Shown: positions 34,319-42,785 of the stretch, piece after piece | Position numbering within the stretch: position 1 is the first letter of the stretch | Layout: each line of letters begins with the position of its first letter | DNA from: Kumtagia sp044326205 | GTDB taxonomy: Bacteria; Pseudomonadota; Alphaproteobacteria; Rhizobiales; Rhizobiaceae | Length of the DNA stretch: 64,000 nucleotides | Reading direction: 5' to 3' | Assembly: GCF_044326205.1 (NCBI RefSeq) | Contig: NZ_JBIRCY010000042.1 | Span: 1-64,000, forward strand | Notes under the pieces: model-generated | What the model was told of the DNA's origin: nothing | Database searches by the model: none | The model's input: only the letters and a program-made list of their open reading frames with translations | Made by a program: the position numbers and the translations under genes

Positions 34319-35209
34319 TCAGGCGACAACGCCCGGCAGGGACCTCAGCAAAGTGGTGCGGGCAGAGTCGAGGTGCGCCCGGCAGGCGGCCTGCAAGCGC
34401 ACCCTGTCGCGCGATTTGAGTGCGTCGATATAGGCGAGGTGTTCGGTCACCGCGACTGCGTTGCGCTCGCGCCCGCCCGCCTTGTTCCATTGGTAGTGGT
34501 AGTGGAAGATCATGGCGATCACGTCGTAGAAATCGACGATGAAGCGGTTGCGCGAGGCGTTGTGGATGAGCCGGTGGAAGCGCTCGTCGAGTTCCGAAAA
34601 ATCCACGTAGTGCCGCGCTATGGCGTCGGCGAAACCGTGATGCTCGGCCTCCATGGCGTCGAGCGCCGTCCATGCCGGATTGGCTTCCGCGAGTTCGATG
34701 AAGGCGAATGCCGAGCGGAGTTCGAACATCTCGCGGATCTCGGTCAATTCCAGCGCGAACTCTCGGGTAAACCCCTTGAACATCCAGCGGCTGTTCGGGC
34801 GTTTCTCGATCAGGCCGAAGCGGCTGAAACGGATCAGGAATTCCCGCAGGCTGCTGGTTCCGACCCCGATCTCGCGCGCCAGCTCGACTTCGGTGATCTG
34901 GGTCCCGGGCTCGACCCCTTGCGCCAGAAGCAGCCGCATGAAGCTGCGCTCGATGATCTCGGCCGGCGAATCCGTTTCCTCGGCCGGGTAGAAGTCGGCA
35001 TCCACCGGAGCCCGCAGCCTGACCTTGCTGCGCTTGTCCCAGGCGATGACGCCGGCCTCCGCCAGATGCGTCAGGATGGCGCGAACGGTGGTGCGGCTGA
35101 CGCCGAGCGCCAGCCCCAGCTCCGGCTCCGACGGCAGGCAGTCACGCGCGGCAAGCAGGCTCAGGCAGCGGTTGTAGGCTTGCTTGAAAACCGTGCTGGT
35201 CTTCGACAT
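34319..35209 (-). CDS. GntR/FadR-type regulator with two winged helices
   Basis: 296 residues. A first winged-helix (about 8-62: SEPELGLALGVSRTTVRAILTHLAEAGVIAW) is followed by a second, standard GntR helix (about 84-140: EVELAREIGVGTSSLREFLIRFSRFGLIEKRP) and then the FCD effector domain (about 150-285) with its metal-binding His/Asp set (DERFHRLIHNASRN). Most FadR-type regulators have only one DNA-binding domain. It is divergent from the altronate dehydratase-like gene, its probable target, with a hexuronate-type sugar acid the probable effector. Confidence 0.85.
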   Translation of the reverse strand: MSKTSTVFKQAYNRCLSLLAARDCLPSEPELGLALGVSRTTVRAILTHLAEAGVIAWDKRSKVRLRAPVDADFYPAEETDSPAEIIERSFMRLLLAQGVEPGTQITEVELAREIGVGTSSLREFLIRFSRFGLIEKRPNSRWMFKGFTREFALELTEIREMFELRSAFAFIELAEANPAWTALDAMEAEHHGFADAIARHYVDFSELDERFHRLIHNASRNRFIVDFYDVIAMIFHYHYQWNKAGGRERNAVAVTEHLAYIDALKSRDRVRLQAACRAHLDSARTTLLRSLPGVVA

Positions 35210-35422
35210 CGGGGAATTCCATCCCTCTTCGGCAGCGCCTTACCGGCAAAAACCAATTGCACTCAAATGTTTTTTTAAGATAAAAGACAATACGTCCCTC
35301 CGAGGGGAGTCAACCCAATTCAGCACGCTTTGCGTCTCTGATCCATCAAAACCGGCGACCATGCGCCGACCTTCAGCCGGACCATCCTCAGCCATTATCC
35401 CGAACAGCCAGGGAAACGACCC

Positions 35423-36928
35423 GTGACCGCCGCCAAAAGCATCGTTCTTTCACCCTCCGACAACGTCGCCGTCGCCAATGGCCGTATAGAGGCCGGGGAA
35501 ACGCTGCCCGGCGGGGCCGTAGCACTCGCCACGATCGATCCCGGGCACAAGGTGGCTATCCGCCCGATCGCGGCTGGCGAGGCGGTGGTGAAATATGCGC
35601 AGGCGATCGGCAAGGCGACGGCCGACATTCCAGCTGGGGCGCATGTGCATTCGCACAACCTCGTCTTCGAGGCTGGCCGTATGCCCGTGGTGCCGCCGAC
35701 TGCTCCGGTCGAGGCGACCGAGGAAGAGCGCGCCCGCACCTTCATGGGCTATCGCCGCGCCGACGGCCGCGCCGGCACGCGCAACTTCATCGGCATCATT
35801 GCCAGCGTCAACTGTTCCGCCACCGTCTGCCATGCCATCGCCGACGCGGCCAACACGCTGCTGAAGCCGAAATATCCCGGCATCGACGGTTTTGTGCCGA
35901 TCGTCCACGGCCAAGGCTGCGGCATGAGCGCTACCGGCGACGGCATGATGGTGCTGCACCGCACGCTGGCGGGTTATGCAAGGCATCCGAACTTCGGCGG
36001 CGCGCTGATGGTCGGTCTCGGCTGCGAGGTCAACCAGCTGACGCTCTACGGCCGCAAGGGTGCCGCCGCCGGCAAGCGGCACTTCAACATCCAGGATTCC
36101 GGCGGCTCGCGCAAATCGGTCGAGAAGGCGATGGGCGTGCTGGAGGAAATCTGCGAGGAGGTCGGCAATCTCAAGCGCGAGCCGATCCCGGTGTCGGAAA
36201 TCGTCGTTGGCCTGCAATGCGGTGGCTCGGACGGCATGTCCGGCATCACCGCCAATCCGGCCCTGGGGGCCGCCGTCGACATATTGGCGGCGGCCGGCGG
36301 CATCGGCATCCTGTCCGAGACCACCGAGATCTATGGTGCCGAACATCTGCTCGCCTACCGCGCTGCCTCGCCGGAAATCGCCGAAAAGCTCGACGGCTAC
36401 ATAAAATGGTGGGAGGACCACACCGCCAAGCACGGAGCGTCGATCGACAACAACCCGTCGCCCGGCAACAAGCGCGGCGGCCTGACCACCATCCTCGAAA
36501 AATCGCTGGGCGCGGTGGCCAAGGGCGGCCAGACGCCGCTCAACGGCGTGTTCGCCTATGCCGAGAAGGTTTCAGGCCACGGCCTCGTCTTCATGGACAC
36601 GCCCGGCTACGACCCGGTCTCGGCGACCGGCCAGGTGGCGGGCGGCGCCAACGTCATCGTCTTCACCACCGGCCGCGGTTCCTGCTTCGGCAGCCACCCG
36701 ACCCCGTCGATCAAGGTCGCGACCAACACCGCCCTCTACAATTCAATGGAAGAGGACATGGACGTCAATTGCGGCGTCATCGCCTCGGGCGACAAGACCA
36801 TCCCGCAGATGGGCCGCGAGATTTTCGAGCTGATCGTCGAGACGGCGTCGGGCAAGAAGACCAAGAGCGAGGAATTCGGCTACGGCGACAACGAGTTCGT
36901 GCCCTGGCATCTCGGCGCGACGCTGTAG
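35423..36928 (+). CDS. uxaA: Altronate/galactarate dehydratase family enzyme (UxaA)
   Basis: 501-residue dehydratase that would convert D-altronate (or a related aldonate or aldarate) into a 2-keto-3-deoxy acid. The N-terminal SAF domain (about 1-90) and C-terminal GD_AH_C domain are fused in one chain as in full-length UxaA. The core shows GYRRADGRAGTRNFIGIIASVNCSATV, VHGQGCGM and QCGGSDGMSGITANPALG. The start is GTG at 35423 with AGGGA upstream. The symbol rests on family resemblance; galactarate dehydratase GarD is the main alternative. No uxaB/uxaC gene accompanies it. Confidence 0.82.
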   Translation: MTAAKSIVLSPSDNVAVANGRIEAGETLPGGAVALATIDPGHKVAIRPIAAGEAVVKYAQAIGKATADIPAGAHVHSHNLVFEAGRMPVVPPTAPVEATEEERARTFMGYRRADGRAGTRNFIGIIASVNCSATVCHAIADAANTLLKPKYPGIDGFVPIVHGQGCGMSATGDGMMVLHRTLAGYARHPNFGGALMVGLGCEVNQLTLYGRKGAAAGKRHFNIQDSGGSRKSVEKAMGVLEEICEEVGNLKREPIPVSEIVVGLQCGGSDGMSGITANPALGAAVDILAAAGGIGILSETTEIYGAEHLLAYRAASPEIAEKLDGYIKWWEDHTAKHGASIDNNPSPGNKRGGLTTILEKSLGAVAKGGQTPLNGVFAYAEKVSGHGLVFMDTPGYDPVSATGQVAGGANVIVFTTGRGSCFGSHPTPSIKVATNTALYNSMEEDMDVNCGVIASGDKTIPQMGREIFELIVETASGKKTKSEEFGYGDNEFVPWHLGATL

Positions 36929-36939
36929 GCGGGGCTGAC

Positions 36940-36970
36940 GCGTCCTTCCAGGTTCGCCCTCGAAGGACGC
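36940..36970. terminator. Hairpin after the altronate dehydratase-like gene
   Basis: GCGTCCTTC (36940-36948) pairs perfectly with GAAGGACGC (36962-36970) over a 13-base loop. It lies 12 bases after the stop and 8 bases from the convergent rhaI stop. It carries the same CGTCCTTC/GAAGGACG core as the large inverted repeat at 8957-9213, so it looks like a remnant of that repeat family used as a bidirectional terminator. Confidence 0.55.
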
Positions 36971-36977
36971 ACCAAAC

Positions 36978-38270
36978 TCACACGATCCCGCCGCCACCCG
37001 AACTGACCGCCGGCCGCTCCGCGGCAACCTTCTGCCGGTAACCGGCGGCGCGGTAGGCGCCGACCGGGTCGACGGCGCCGCCGGCATTCAGCCGCGCCAT
37101 GGCGAGGATCGGTTCGACGTCCGTCCGGAACGCCGTCTTCAGCGTCTGCGTGGCCATCAGCGCATCGTTGTCCGCCTGATAGCTCTCCAGCCCCTGACGG
37201 TCGACCAGCAGCGCCGCCGCATAGGCGCGCTGCACCTCGACCGCCGACAGCATCAGGCTCTCGATCGGGTCGGTGACGTTGTGGCTCTGGTCGAGCATAT
37301 GCGCGGGGTAGAAGCCTTTCGCGCCCCGCAATTCCGCGTCGACCAGTTCGTTGAAGACGAGGAACAGGCGGTAGGGGTCGATCGAGCCGGCATCGAGGTC
37401 GTCGTCGCCATATTTGGAATCGTTGAAATGGAAGCCGCCGAGTTTCCCGAACTGGATCAGCCGCGCCACGATCATCTCGATGTTGACGTTGGGCGCGTGG
37501 TGGCCGAGGTCGACAAGGCAATAGGCGTTTGGCCCGAGTTCCCGAGCGATCAGGTAGTTCGTGCCCCAGTCCTGCACGACCGTGGAATAAAAGGCCGGCT
37601 CGTACATCTTGTGCTCGGAGAAAAGCTTCCAGCCCTCCGGCAATGCGTCATAGATTTCGCGCATGGCGTCGAGATAACGCTCGAACGCTTTTGTGAAATT
37701 CACCTGCCCGGGGAAGTTCGAACCGTCGCCGATCCACACCGTCAGCGCCTTTGAGCCGACCGTCTTGCCGATCTCGATGCATTCCAGATTGTGCTCGACC
37801 GCCTGACGACGCACGGCGGCGTCGGCATGGCTGAGCGAACCGAACTTGTAGGAGAGCCTTTGGTCCCTGGCATCGGAAAACGTGTTGGAGTTCATGGCGT
37901 CGAAACCGAGGCCGAAGCGCGAGGCGGCCTGCTTCAGCCGCTTCGGGTCGGCCTTGTCCCACGGAATGTGCAGCGACACGGTCGGCGTGGCGCGCGTCAG
38001 TTGCTGGATGACGGCGCAGTCCTCGATCTTGTCGAAGACATTGCAAGGCTCGCCCTCTCCGGGAAAACGGGCGAAGCGCGTGCCGCCTGTGCCGACACCC
38101 CAGGACGGGATGGCGACTCCGAAGCTTTCCACCTTCTCGCGGATCGCGTCTATCTTGATGCCGCGCCGGGCGAGCTGTTCGCCGAGGTGATCGTAGTCAC
38201 GGCGCAGGTCTTCTTCGCGCGCTCTGTTGTGGTCGGCAACGGTGTCGGCGGCGATGATGGATTCGGTCAT
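36978..38270 (-). CDS. rhaI: L-rhamnose isomerase (rhizobial type)
   Basis: 430-residue TIM-barrel isomerase converting L-rhamnose to L-rhamnulose. Metal-ligand segments are visible: FSEHKMYEPAFYSTVVQDWG, LVDLGHHAPNVNIEM and FHFNDSKYGDDDLDAG. It is related to the Pseudomonas stutzeri-type isomerase rather than E. coli RhaA. It lies downstream of rhaD on the same strand, the rhaDI unit of R. leguminosarum. The gap to rhaD is 185 bases and holds a palindromic repeat. Confidence 0.92.
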   Translation of the reverse strand: MTESIIAADTVADHNRAREEDLRRDYDHLGEQLARRGIKIDAIREKVESFGVAIPSWGVGTGGTRFARFPGEGEPCNVFDKIEDCAVIQQLTRATPTVSLHIPWDKADPKRLKQAASRFGLGFDAMNSNTFSDARDQRLSYKFGSLSHADAAVRRQAVEHNLECIEIGKTVGSKALTVWIGDGSNFPGQVNFTKAFERYLDAMREIYDALPEGWKLFSEHKMYEPAFYSTVVQDWGTNYLIARELGPNAYCLVDLGHHAPNVNIEMIVARLIQFGKLGGFHFNDSKYGDDDLDAGSIDPYRLFLVFNELVDAELRGAKGFYPAHMLDQSHNVTDPIESLMLSAVEVQRAYAAALLVDRQGLESYQADNDALMATQTLKTAFRTDVEPILAMARLNAGGAVDPVGAYRAAGYRQKVAAERPAVSSGGGGIV

Positions 38271-38293
38271 GTGTCCTCCTAAGTGGTGCGCCC

Positions 38294-38446
38294 ACCCTCC
38301 CCCTCGTGGGGAGGGTCGCGAGGCATGCCGCGCAACGGCGATGCGTAGCGGGGCGGGGGCAACAATGCTTGCTCTTCACCCCCACCCCGCCTCGCCAACT
38401 CCACTTCGTTGCGTTGGCTCGTCGACCCTCCCCTCAAGGGGAGGGT
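38294..38446. repeat. Palindromic repeat element between rhaD and rhaI
   Basis: Two hairpins, ACCCTCCCC...GGGGAGGGT at 38294-38316 and 38425-38446, enclose a GGGGCGGGGGC / CACCCCCACCCCGC core. The whole unit fills the rhaD-rhaI gap. A second copy of the same element (42643-42773) sits between rhaS and rhaT. No gene lies inside. Confidence 0.82.
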
Positions 38447-38455
38447 TAGGGCGCG

Positions 38456-40546
38456 CTACCGCGTAAAACTCTGCGCGTTGCCTGCGTCGACGTTCAAAAT
38501 ATTCCCCGTCGACTTCGCCGACAGGTCGGAAGCGAAGAACCAGACCGCCTCAGCAACATCTTCCGGGTACACGCCGAGCTTCAGCATGGAGCGCTTGCGG
38601 TAGTGCTCCTCGAGTTCGTCCGGCTTCATGTTGTAGGCGGCGGCGCGCTGTTCGCGCCATTCGCCCTTCCAGATGTTGGAGCCGCGCAGCACGGCGTCGG
38701 GGTTCACCGTGTTGACGCGGATGCCGGCATCCGCGCCTTCCAGCGCCAGACAGCGGGCGAGATGGATTTCGGCAGCCTTGGCCGTGCAATAGGCCGAGGC
38801 GTTGGGCGAGGCGGCAAGCCCGTTCTTGGAGGCGATGAAGACGATGTTGCCGCCCGCCTTCTGCCGCTTCATCAGCCGGAACGCCTCGCGCGCCACCAGG
38901 AAATAGCCGGTGGCGAGGATATCGATGTTGCGGGTCCACAGCGACAGCTCCGTGTCCTCGACCGGCGAGGCCGACGAGATGCCGGCATTGGAGACAAGAA
39001 TGTCGAGTCCGCCGAATTCCTTAGCCGCGAAAACAAAGGCTTCCGCAACTTCCGCTTCCCTGGTCACGTCCAGCTTTACGCCGCGCACCACATCGGCCGA
39101 ATGGCGTTTGGCGAACTCTGTTTCAGCGGTTTCCAGCGAGCCGGCGTCGATGTCGGCAAGCACCACGCAGGCGCCGTCAGCCATCAACCGGTCGGCGATC
39201 GCCCGGCCGATGCCGCCCGCCCCGCCTGTCACCAGCGCGACGCGGCCGGCCAGCGGTTTCGGCTTGGGCATACGCTGCAGCTTGGCCTCCTCGAGAACCC
39301 AGTATTCGATGTCGAAGGCTTCCTGCTCGGGCAGGCCCATATAGTCCGAGACGGTCGAGGCGCCGCGCATGACATTGATGGCGTTGACGTAAAATTCGCC
39401 GGATATGCGGGCGGTCGCCTTGTCCTTGGCGAAGGTGATCATGCCGACACCGGGGACGAGATAGACCACCGCGTTGGGATCGCGCATCGGTGGGCTTACC
39501 GGCCGCTTGCAGCGCTCGTAGTAGGCGGCGTGGCCCTGCCGGTAGACTTCCAGCGATGCCGGCAGGCCGGCAAGCGTCTTGTCTATATCCGGGTTGGCCG
39601 GGTCGAAATCCACCACCAGCGGACTGATTTTTGTGCGCAGGAAATGGTCGGGGCAGCTTGTGCCGAGTGCGGCCAGTTTTTCCATATCGCGCGCTGCGAT
39701 GAATTCCAGCACCGCCGGCTGGTCGTCGAAATGCCCGACCTTGCGCTCCTTGGCCGAGATCATGCCGCGCAGCGCCGGCATCAGTTTCGCCGCGATGGCC
39801 CGCCGCTCCTCAGCCGGCAAAGTTTTGCGCACTTCTCCGCCAAAGGCAGCCTTGCCCTTGCCTTCAGCCGCGAAGAATTCCATCGCCTTGTTGATGATGC
39901 GGATGGTGACGTCGTAGCATTCCTTCGCCGTGTCACCCCAGGTGAACAGGCCGTGGCTTTCCAGAACCACGCCAAGCGCCTTGGGGTTCTCCTTGCAGAA
40001 CTTTTCCAGCCACAGGCCGAGTTCGAAGCCTGGCCGCTTCCACGGCAGCCAGCCGATCTCGTCGCCGTAAATCTTCTGCGTCAGCGCCTTGCTGTCCCTG
40101 GCCGCGGCAATCGCGATCACCGCGTCGGGATGCATGTGGTCGACATGCTTTCGCGGCACGAAGGCGTGCAGCGGGGTGTCGATCGAGGCGGCACGAGGAT
40201 TGAGGTTGAAGGTGCAGTGCGGCAGGTAGCCGACCATCTCGTCTTCATGCGCGAGGCCGCGATAAAGACCCTTCAGCGCCTCCAGCTTCTCCATGTAGAG
40301 GCTGGCCAAGCCGTCCATCTTCATGGTGCCGAGGTCGCCACCCGAACCCTTCACCCACAGCACCTCGACCTGCCCGCCAGTCAGCGGGTCCTTCTCCATC
40401 GCCTGGGCCGAGGTATTGCCGCCGCCATAGTTGGTGATGCGTTTGTCCGAGCCGAGCAGGTTGGAGCGGTAGACGAGCAGTTCCGCCTCGCTCATGCCGG
40501 CGGCCTTGGCGTCGTCCCAGAGATCGGCAAGTCCTTGCGTAGCCAT
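38456..40546 (-). CDS. rhaD: Bifunctional rhamnulose aldolase / lactaldehyde dehydrogenase
   Basis: 696-residue fusion. The N-terminal class II aldolase (about 1-420) shows zinc ligands in KHVDHMHPD and ESHGLFTW, and would split rhamnulose 1-phosphate to dihydroxyacetone phosphate and L-lactaldehyde. The C-terminal short-chain dehydrogenase (about 430-696) has VTGGAGGIGRAIADRL and the catalytic SAYCTAKAA, and would act on the lactaldehyde. The fusion is the known rhizobial RhaD type. It is divergent from rhaR, with a 156-base operator region between. Confidence 0.94.
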   Translation of the reverse strand: MATQGLADLWDDAKAAGMSEAELLVYRSNLLGSDKRITNYGGGNTSAQAMEKDPLTGGQVEVLWVKGSGGDLGTMKMDGLASLYMEKLEALKGLYRGLAHEDEMVGYLPHCTFNLNPRAASIDTPLHAFVPRKHVDHMHPDAVIAIAAARDSKALTQKIYGDEIGWLPWKRPGFELGLWLEKFCKENPKALGVVLESHGLFTWGDTAKECYDVTIRIINKAMEFFAAEGKGKAAFGGEVRKTLPAEERRAIAAKLMPALRGMISAKERKVGHFDDQPAVLEFIAARDMEKLAALGTSCPDHFLRTKISPLVVDFDPANPDIDKTLAGLPASLEVYRQGHAAYYERCKRPVSPPMRDPNAVVYLVPGVGMITFAKDKATARISGEFYVNAINVMRGASTVSDYMGLPEQEAFDIEYWVLEEAKLQRMPKPKPLAGRVALVTGGAGGIGRAIADRLMADGACVVLADIDAGSLETAETEFAKRHSADVVRGVKLDVTREAEVAEAFVFAAKEFGGLDILVSNAGISSASPVEDTELSLWTRNIDILATGYFLVAREAFRLMKRQKAGGNIVFIASKNGLAASPNASAYCTAKAAEIHLARCLALEGADAGIRVNTVNPDAVLRGSNIWKGEWREQRAAAYNMKPDELEEHYRKRSMLKLGVYPEDVAEAVWFFASDLSAKSTGNILNVDAGNAQSFTR

Positions 40547-40579
40547 GTTTCCGCCCTTTCGAGATTTTTGGCGGAAGTT

Positions 40580-40691
40580 ATGAGCCTATTCGCTCATGGT
40601 CAATCGTGATTCGCTTCAAATTTGAGCGTTTGCGATGCAAAATGGAATTGGTGCGATGCAATACGCTCACTCTTCTTGACGATTGTGAGCG
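40580..40691. promoter_or_regulatory. Candidate RhaR operator region
   Basis: Several related motifs occupy the rhaD-rhaR gap: an inverted pair ATGAGC-N6-GCTCAT (40580-40597); a direct repeat TGCGATGCAA at 40631-40640 and 40652-40661, exactly 21 bases apart; and an inverted pair CGCTCAC/GTGAGCG (40664-40670 and 40685-40691), also 21 bases apart. Phasing of two helical turns suggests several RhaR protomers on one face of the DNA, controlling both divergent units. That RhaR is the binder is inference. Confidence 0.6.
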
Positions 40692-40702
40692 AGCGTGCAT
40701 TC

Positions 40703-41536
40703 ATGATGATCGATTTAGTTCGAGGCAACCGCATCGACATGCGTGAGGTGGACCGCCGATCGGCGATACTGGGAGCGATGGCCGGAAGGCCGGTCGTGCC
40801 CGTGCGCGAGTTGGTCGATCTCACCGGCGCCTCCAGCGCGACCTTGCGCCGGGATCTGGCAAGACTGGAAGAGGAAGGTCTGGTGCGGCGCGTGCATGGC
40901 GGCATCTCCGCGCCGACGCCGGCCTTTCCTGCGACGCTCGGCGCCCCAACCTTCAACTCGCAGCGCATCAAGAACGCCGACAGGAAGAGCGCCATCGCAG
41001 CACTCGCCTGCGGCCTGGTCGAGGACGGCGAGTCGATCATTATCAATGCCGGCACGACGACCTTCGCCATGGTCGATTTCCTGCGCGACCGGCGGCTGAA
41101 TATCCTCACCAACTCGTTCCCGATTGCCGAGGCGCTGATCCGCGGCAGCGACAACCGTATCACCCTGCCGGGCGGTGAGGTCTATCGCGAGCAGGGCATC
41201 ATCCTGTCGCCCTTCGAGGACGACACGATCCAGACCCTGCATGCAACGACGATGTTCATGAGTGCCGCGGCGATCACGCCGCTCGGTGTGGTCGAGGCCG
41301 ACCCGCTGGTGGCGCGCGCCGAAGCGAAACTGCTCCGCCGCGCGGAGCGGCTGATCGTGCTCGCCGATTCGACCAAGTTCGAACCAAGGGGTAGCCTCGT
41401 CGTGTGCCCGCTGTCGCGCGTCTCCGTGCTGGTGACGGATGACGGGATCAGCGAGGCGGCGCTGGCGATGATGGAGAATGCCGGGCTCGATGTAAGGATC
41501 GCGCCCGTTGCCAAGGAGATCGCTTCCGCCGCATAG
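40703..41536 (+). CDS. rhaR: DeoR family regulator of rhamnose catabolism
   Basis: 277 residues from the ATG at 40703; the ATG at 40739 (MREVDRRSAIL) matches the usual N-terminus of rhizobial RhaR and may be the real start. The helix-turn-helix is VRELVDLTGASSATLRRDLARLEEEGLVRRVHGG, followed by the DeoR sugar-phosphate-binding domain (IINAGTTTFAMVDFL, LPGGEVYREQGIILSPF, ADSTKF). It is divergent from rhaDI and heads rhaSTPQUK, as in R. leguminosarum, where RhaR regulates both units. Confidence 0.9.
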   Translation: MMIDLVRGNRIDMREVDRRSAILGAMAGRPVVPVRELVDLTGASSATLRRDLARLEEEGLVRRVHGGISAPTPAFPATLGAPTFNSQRIKNADRKSAIAALACGLVEDGESIIINAGTTTFAMVDFLRDRRLNILTNSFPIAEALIRGSDNRITLPGGEVYREQGIILSPFEDDTIQTLHATTMFMSAAAITPLGVVEADPLVARAEAKLLRRAERLIVLADSTKFEPRGSLVVCPLSRVSVLVTDDGISEAALAMMENAGLDVRIAPVAKEIASAA

Positions 41537-41609
41537 AGCGGTGGACGGTGGGACCGGCAGCGGCCGGTCCGGATGGACGTCAACAGGAATTGGCAGGGAG
41601 GAATTTGCC

Positions 41610-42626
41610 ATGAAGACTACACGTCGTACCGTATTGCAGCTTGCCGGCGCCGCCGGTGCTGCGCTGGCAATGCCGGCGATCATCACGAAACGGGCCTTTG
41701 CTGCCGACAAGCGCATCGCCATGATCGTGAAGAATCTCGGCAACAGCTATTTCGACGCCTGCGCCAACGGCGCCAAGGAAGCGGCCAAGGAACTCGGCGG
41801 CATCGAGATCATCTACACCGCCTCGGCCAAGCCGACGGCGGAAGAGCAGATCGCCGTCATCGACGCGCAGATCGCCCAGAAGGTCGACGGCATCATCGTT
41901 TCGGCAAACGACGCCGACGCGCTGGTTCCGGTCGGCAAGAAGGCGATGGAGCGCGGCATCAAGGTGATGAGCTTCGACTCGGCCATCGCGCCGGCTGGCC
42001 GCATCGTCCACCTCTCCGCCTCGTCCACCCCGCTGATCGGCGCCAAGCAGGTGCAGATGATCGCCAAGACGCTGGGCGGCAAGGGCGAAGTCGCCATCCT
42101 TTCCGCTGCCTCCACCATGACCAACCAGAACTCCTGGATCGAGGCCATGAAGGAAGAGTGGAAGAAGCCGGAATACAAGGACATGCCGCTGGTGGCGACC
42201 GTCTATGGCGACGACCAGGACGACAAGAGCTACCGCGAGATGCAGGGCCTGGTGAAGGCCTATCCGAACCTCAAGGGCGTTATCTCGCCGACCACCATCG
42301 GCATCCGCTCGGGGGCCAAGGCGATCGTCGACGGCGGCCTGACCGGCAAAGTGTTCATCACCGGCCTCGGCCTGCCTTCGGAAATGAAGGATTATGTGTT
42401 GAAGGGCGCCTGCGACACCTTCGCCATCTGGAACCCGGTGGAATACGGCTATTCCTCGACCATGATCATGGCCGACATCCTGGCTGGAAAACCCACCGCC
42501 GAAGGCGACAAGCTTTCCATGGGCAAGAAGGGCGAGACCACCGTCGGCAAGGACGGCGAATGCGTCATGGGCGAGCCCTTCGAGTTCAACAAGACCAACG
42601 TCGAGGAATTCGCCAAGATCTTCTGA
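41610..42626 (+). CDS. rhaS: Rhamnose ABC transporter substrate-binding protein
   Basis: 338-residue periplasmic sugar-binding protein of the type 1 (ribose-like) fold. A twin-arginine-like signal (MKTTRRTVLQLAGAAGAALAMP) precedes the mature start ADKRIAMIVKNLGNSYFDACANG. The ATG at 41610 has AGGGAGG seven bases upstream. First transport gene of the rha operon. A palindromic repeat follows its stop, which probably stabilises its mRNA relative to the downstream genes. Confidence 0.92.
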   Translation: MKTTRRTVLQLAGAAGAALAMPAIITKRAFAADKRIAMIVKNLGNSYFDACANGAKEAAKELGGIEIIYTASAKPTAEEQIAVIDAQIAQKVDGIIVSANDADALVPVGKKAMERGIKVMSFDSAIAPAGRIVHLSASSTPLIGAKQVQMIAKTLGGKGEVAILSAASTMTNQNSWIEAMKEEWKKPEYKDMPLVATVYGDDQDDKSYREMQGLVKAYPNLKGVISPTTIGIRSGAKAIVDGGLTGKVFITGLGLPSEMKDYVLKGACDTFAIWNPVEYGYSSTMIMADILAGKPTAEGDKLSMGKKGETTVGKDGECVMGEPFEFNKTNVEEFAKIF

Positions 42627-42642
42627 TCTGGCGGAGGTTCTT

Positions 42643-42773
42643 ACCCTCCCCCTTGTGGGGAGGGTCGCGCCGAAGGCGCGGGGTGGGGGTCGCTACCACG
42701 GCACCCCCCACCCCGCTTCGCAGTTTCCGCTGCGCTTCAACTGCTCATCGACCCTCCCCACAAGGGGGAGGGT
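42643..42773. repeat. Palindromic repeat element between rhaS and rhaT
   Basis: Hairpins ACCCTCCC...GGGAGGGT at 42643-42665 and 42751-42773 flank GGGGTGGGGGTCG and CACCCCCCACCCCGC, the same architecture as the element at 38294-38446. It nearly fills the rhaS-rhaT gap and ends 12 bases before the rhaT start. It could act as a 3' stabiliser for rhaS mRNA or as an attenuating hairpin (inference). Confidence 0.82.
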
Positions 42774-42785
42774 TAAGAGGTTCCC

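Noticed and set aside
38294..42773. CRISPR array
   Set aside because: The repeated hairpins are two isolated copies, not a regular series with spacers.
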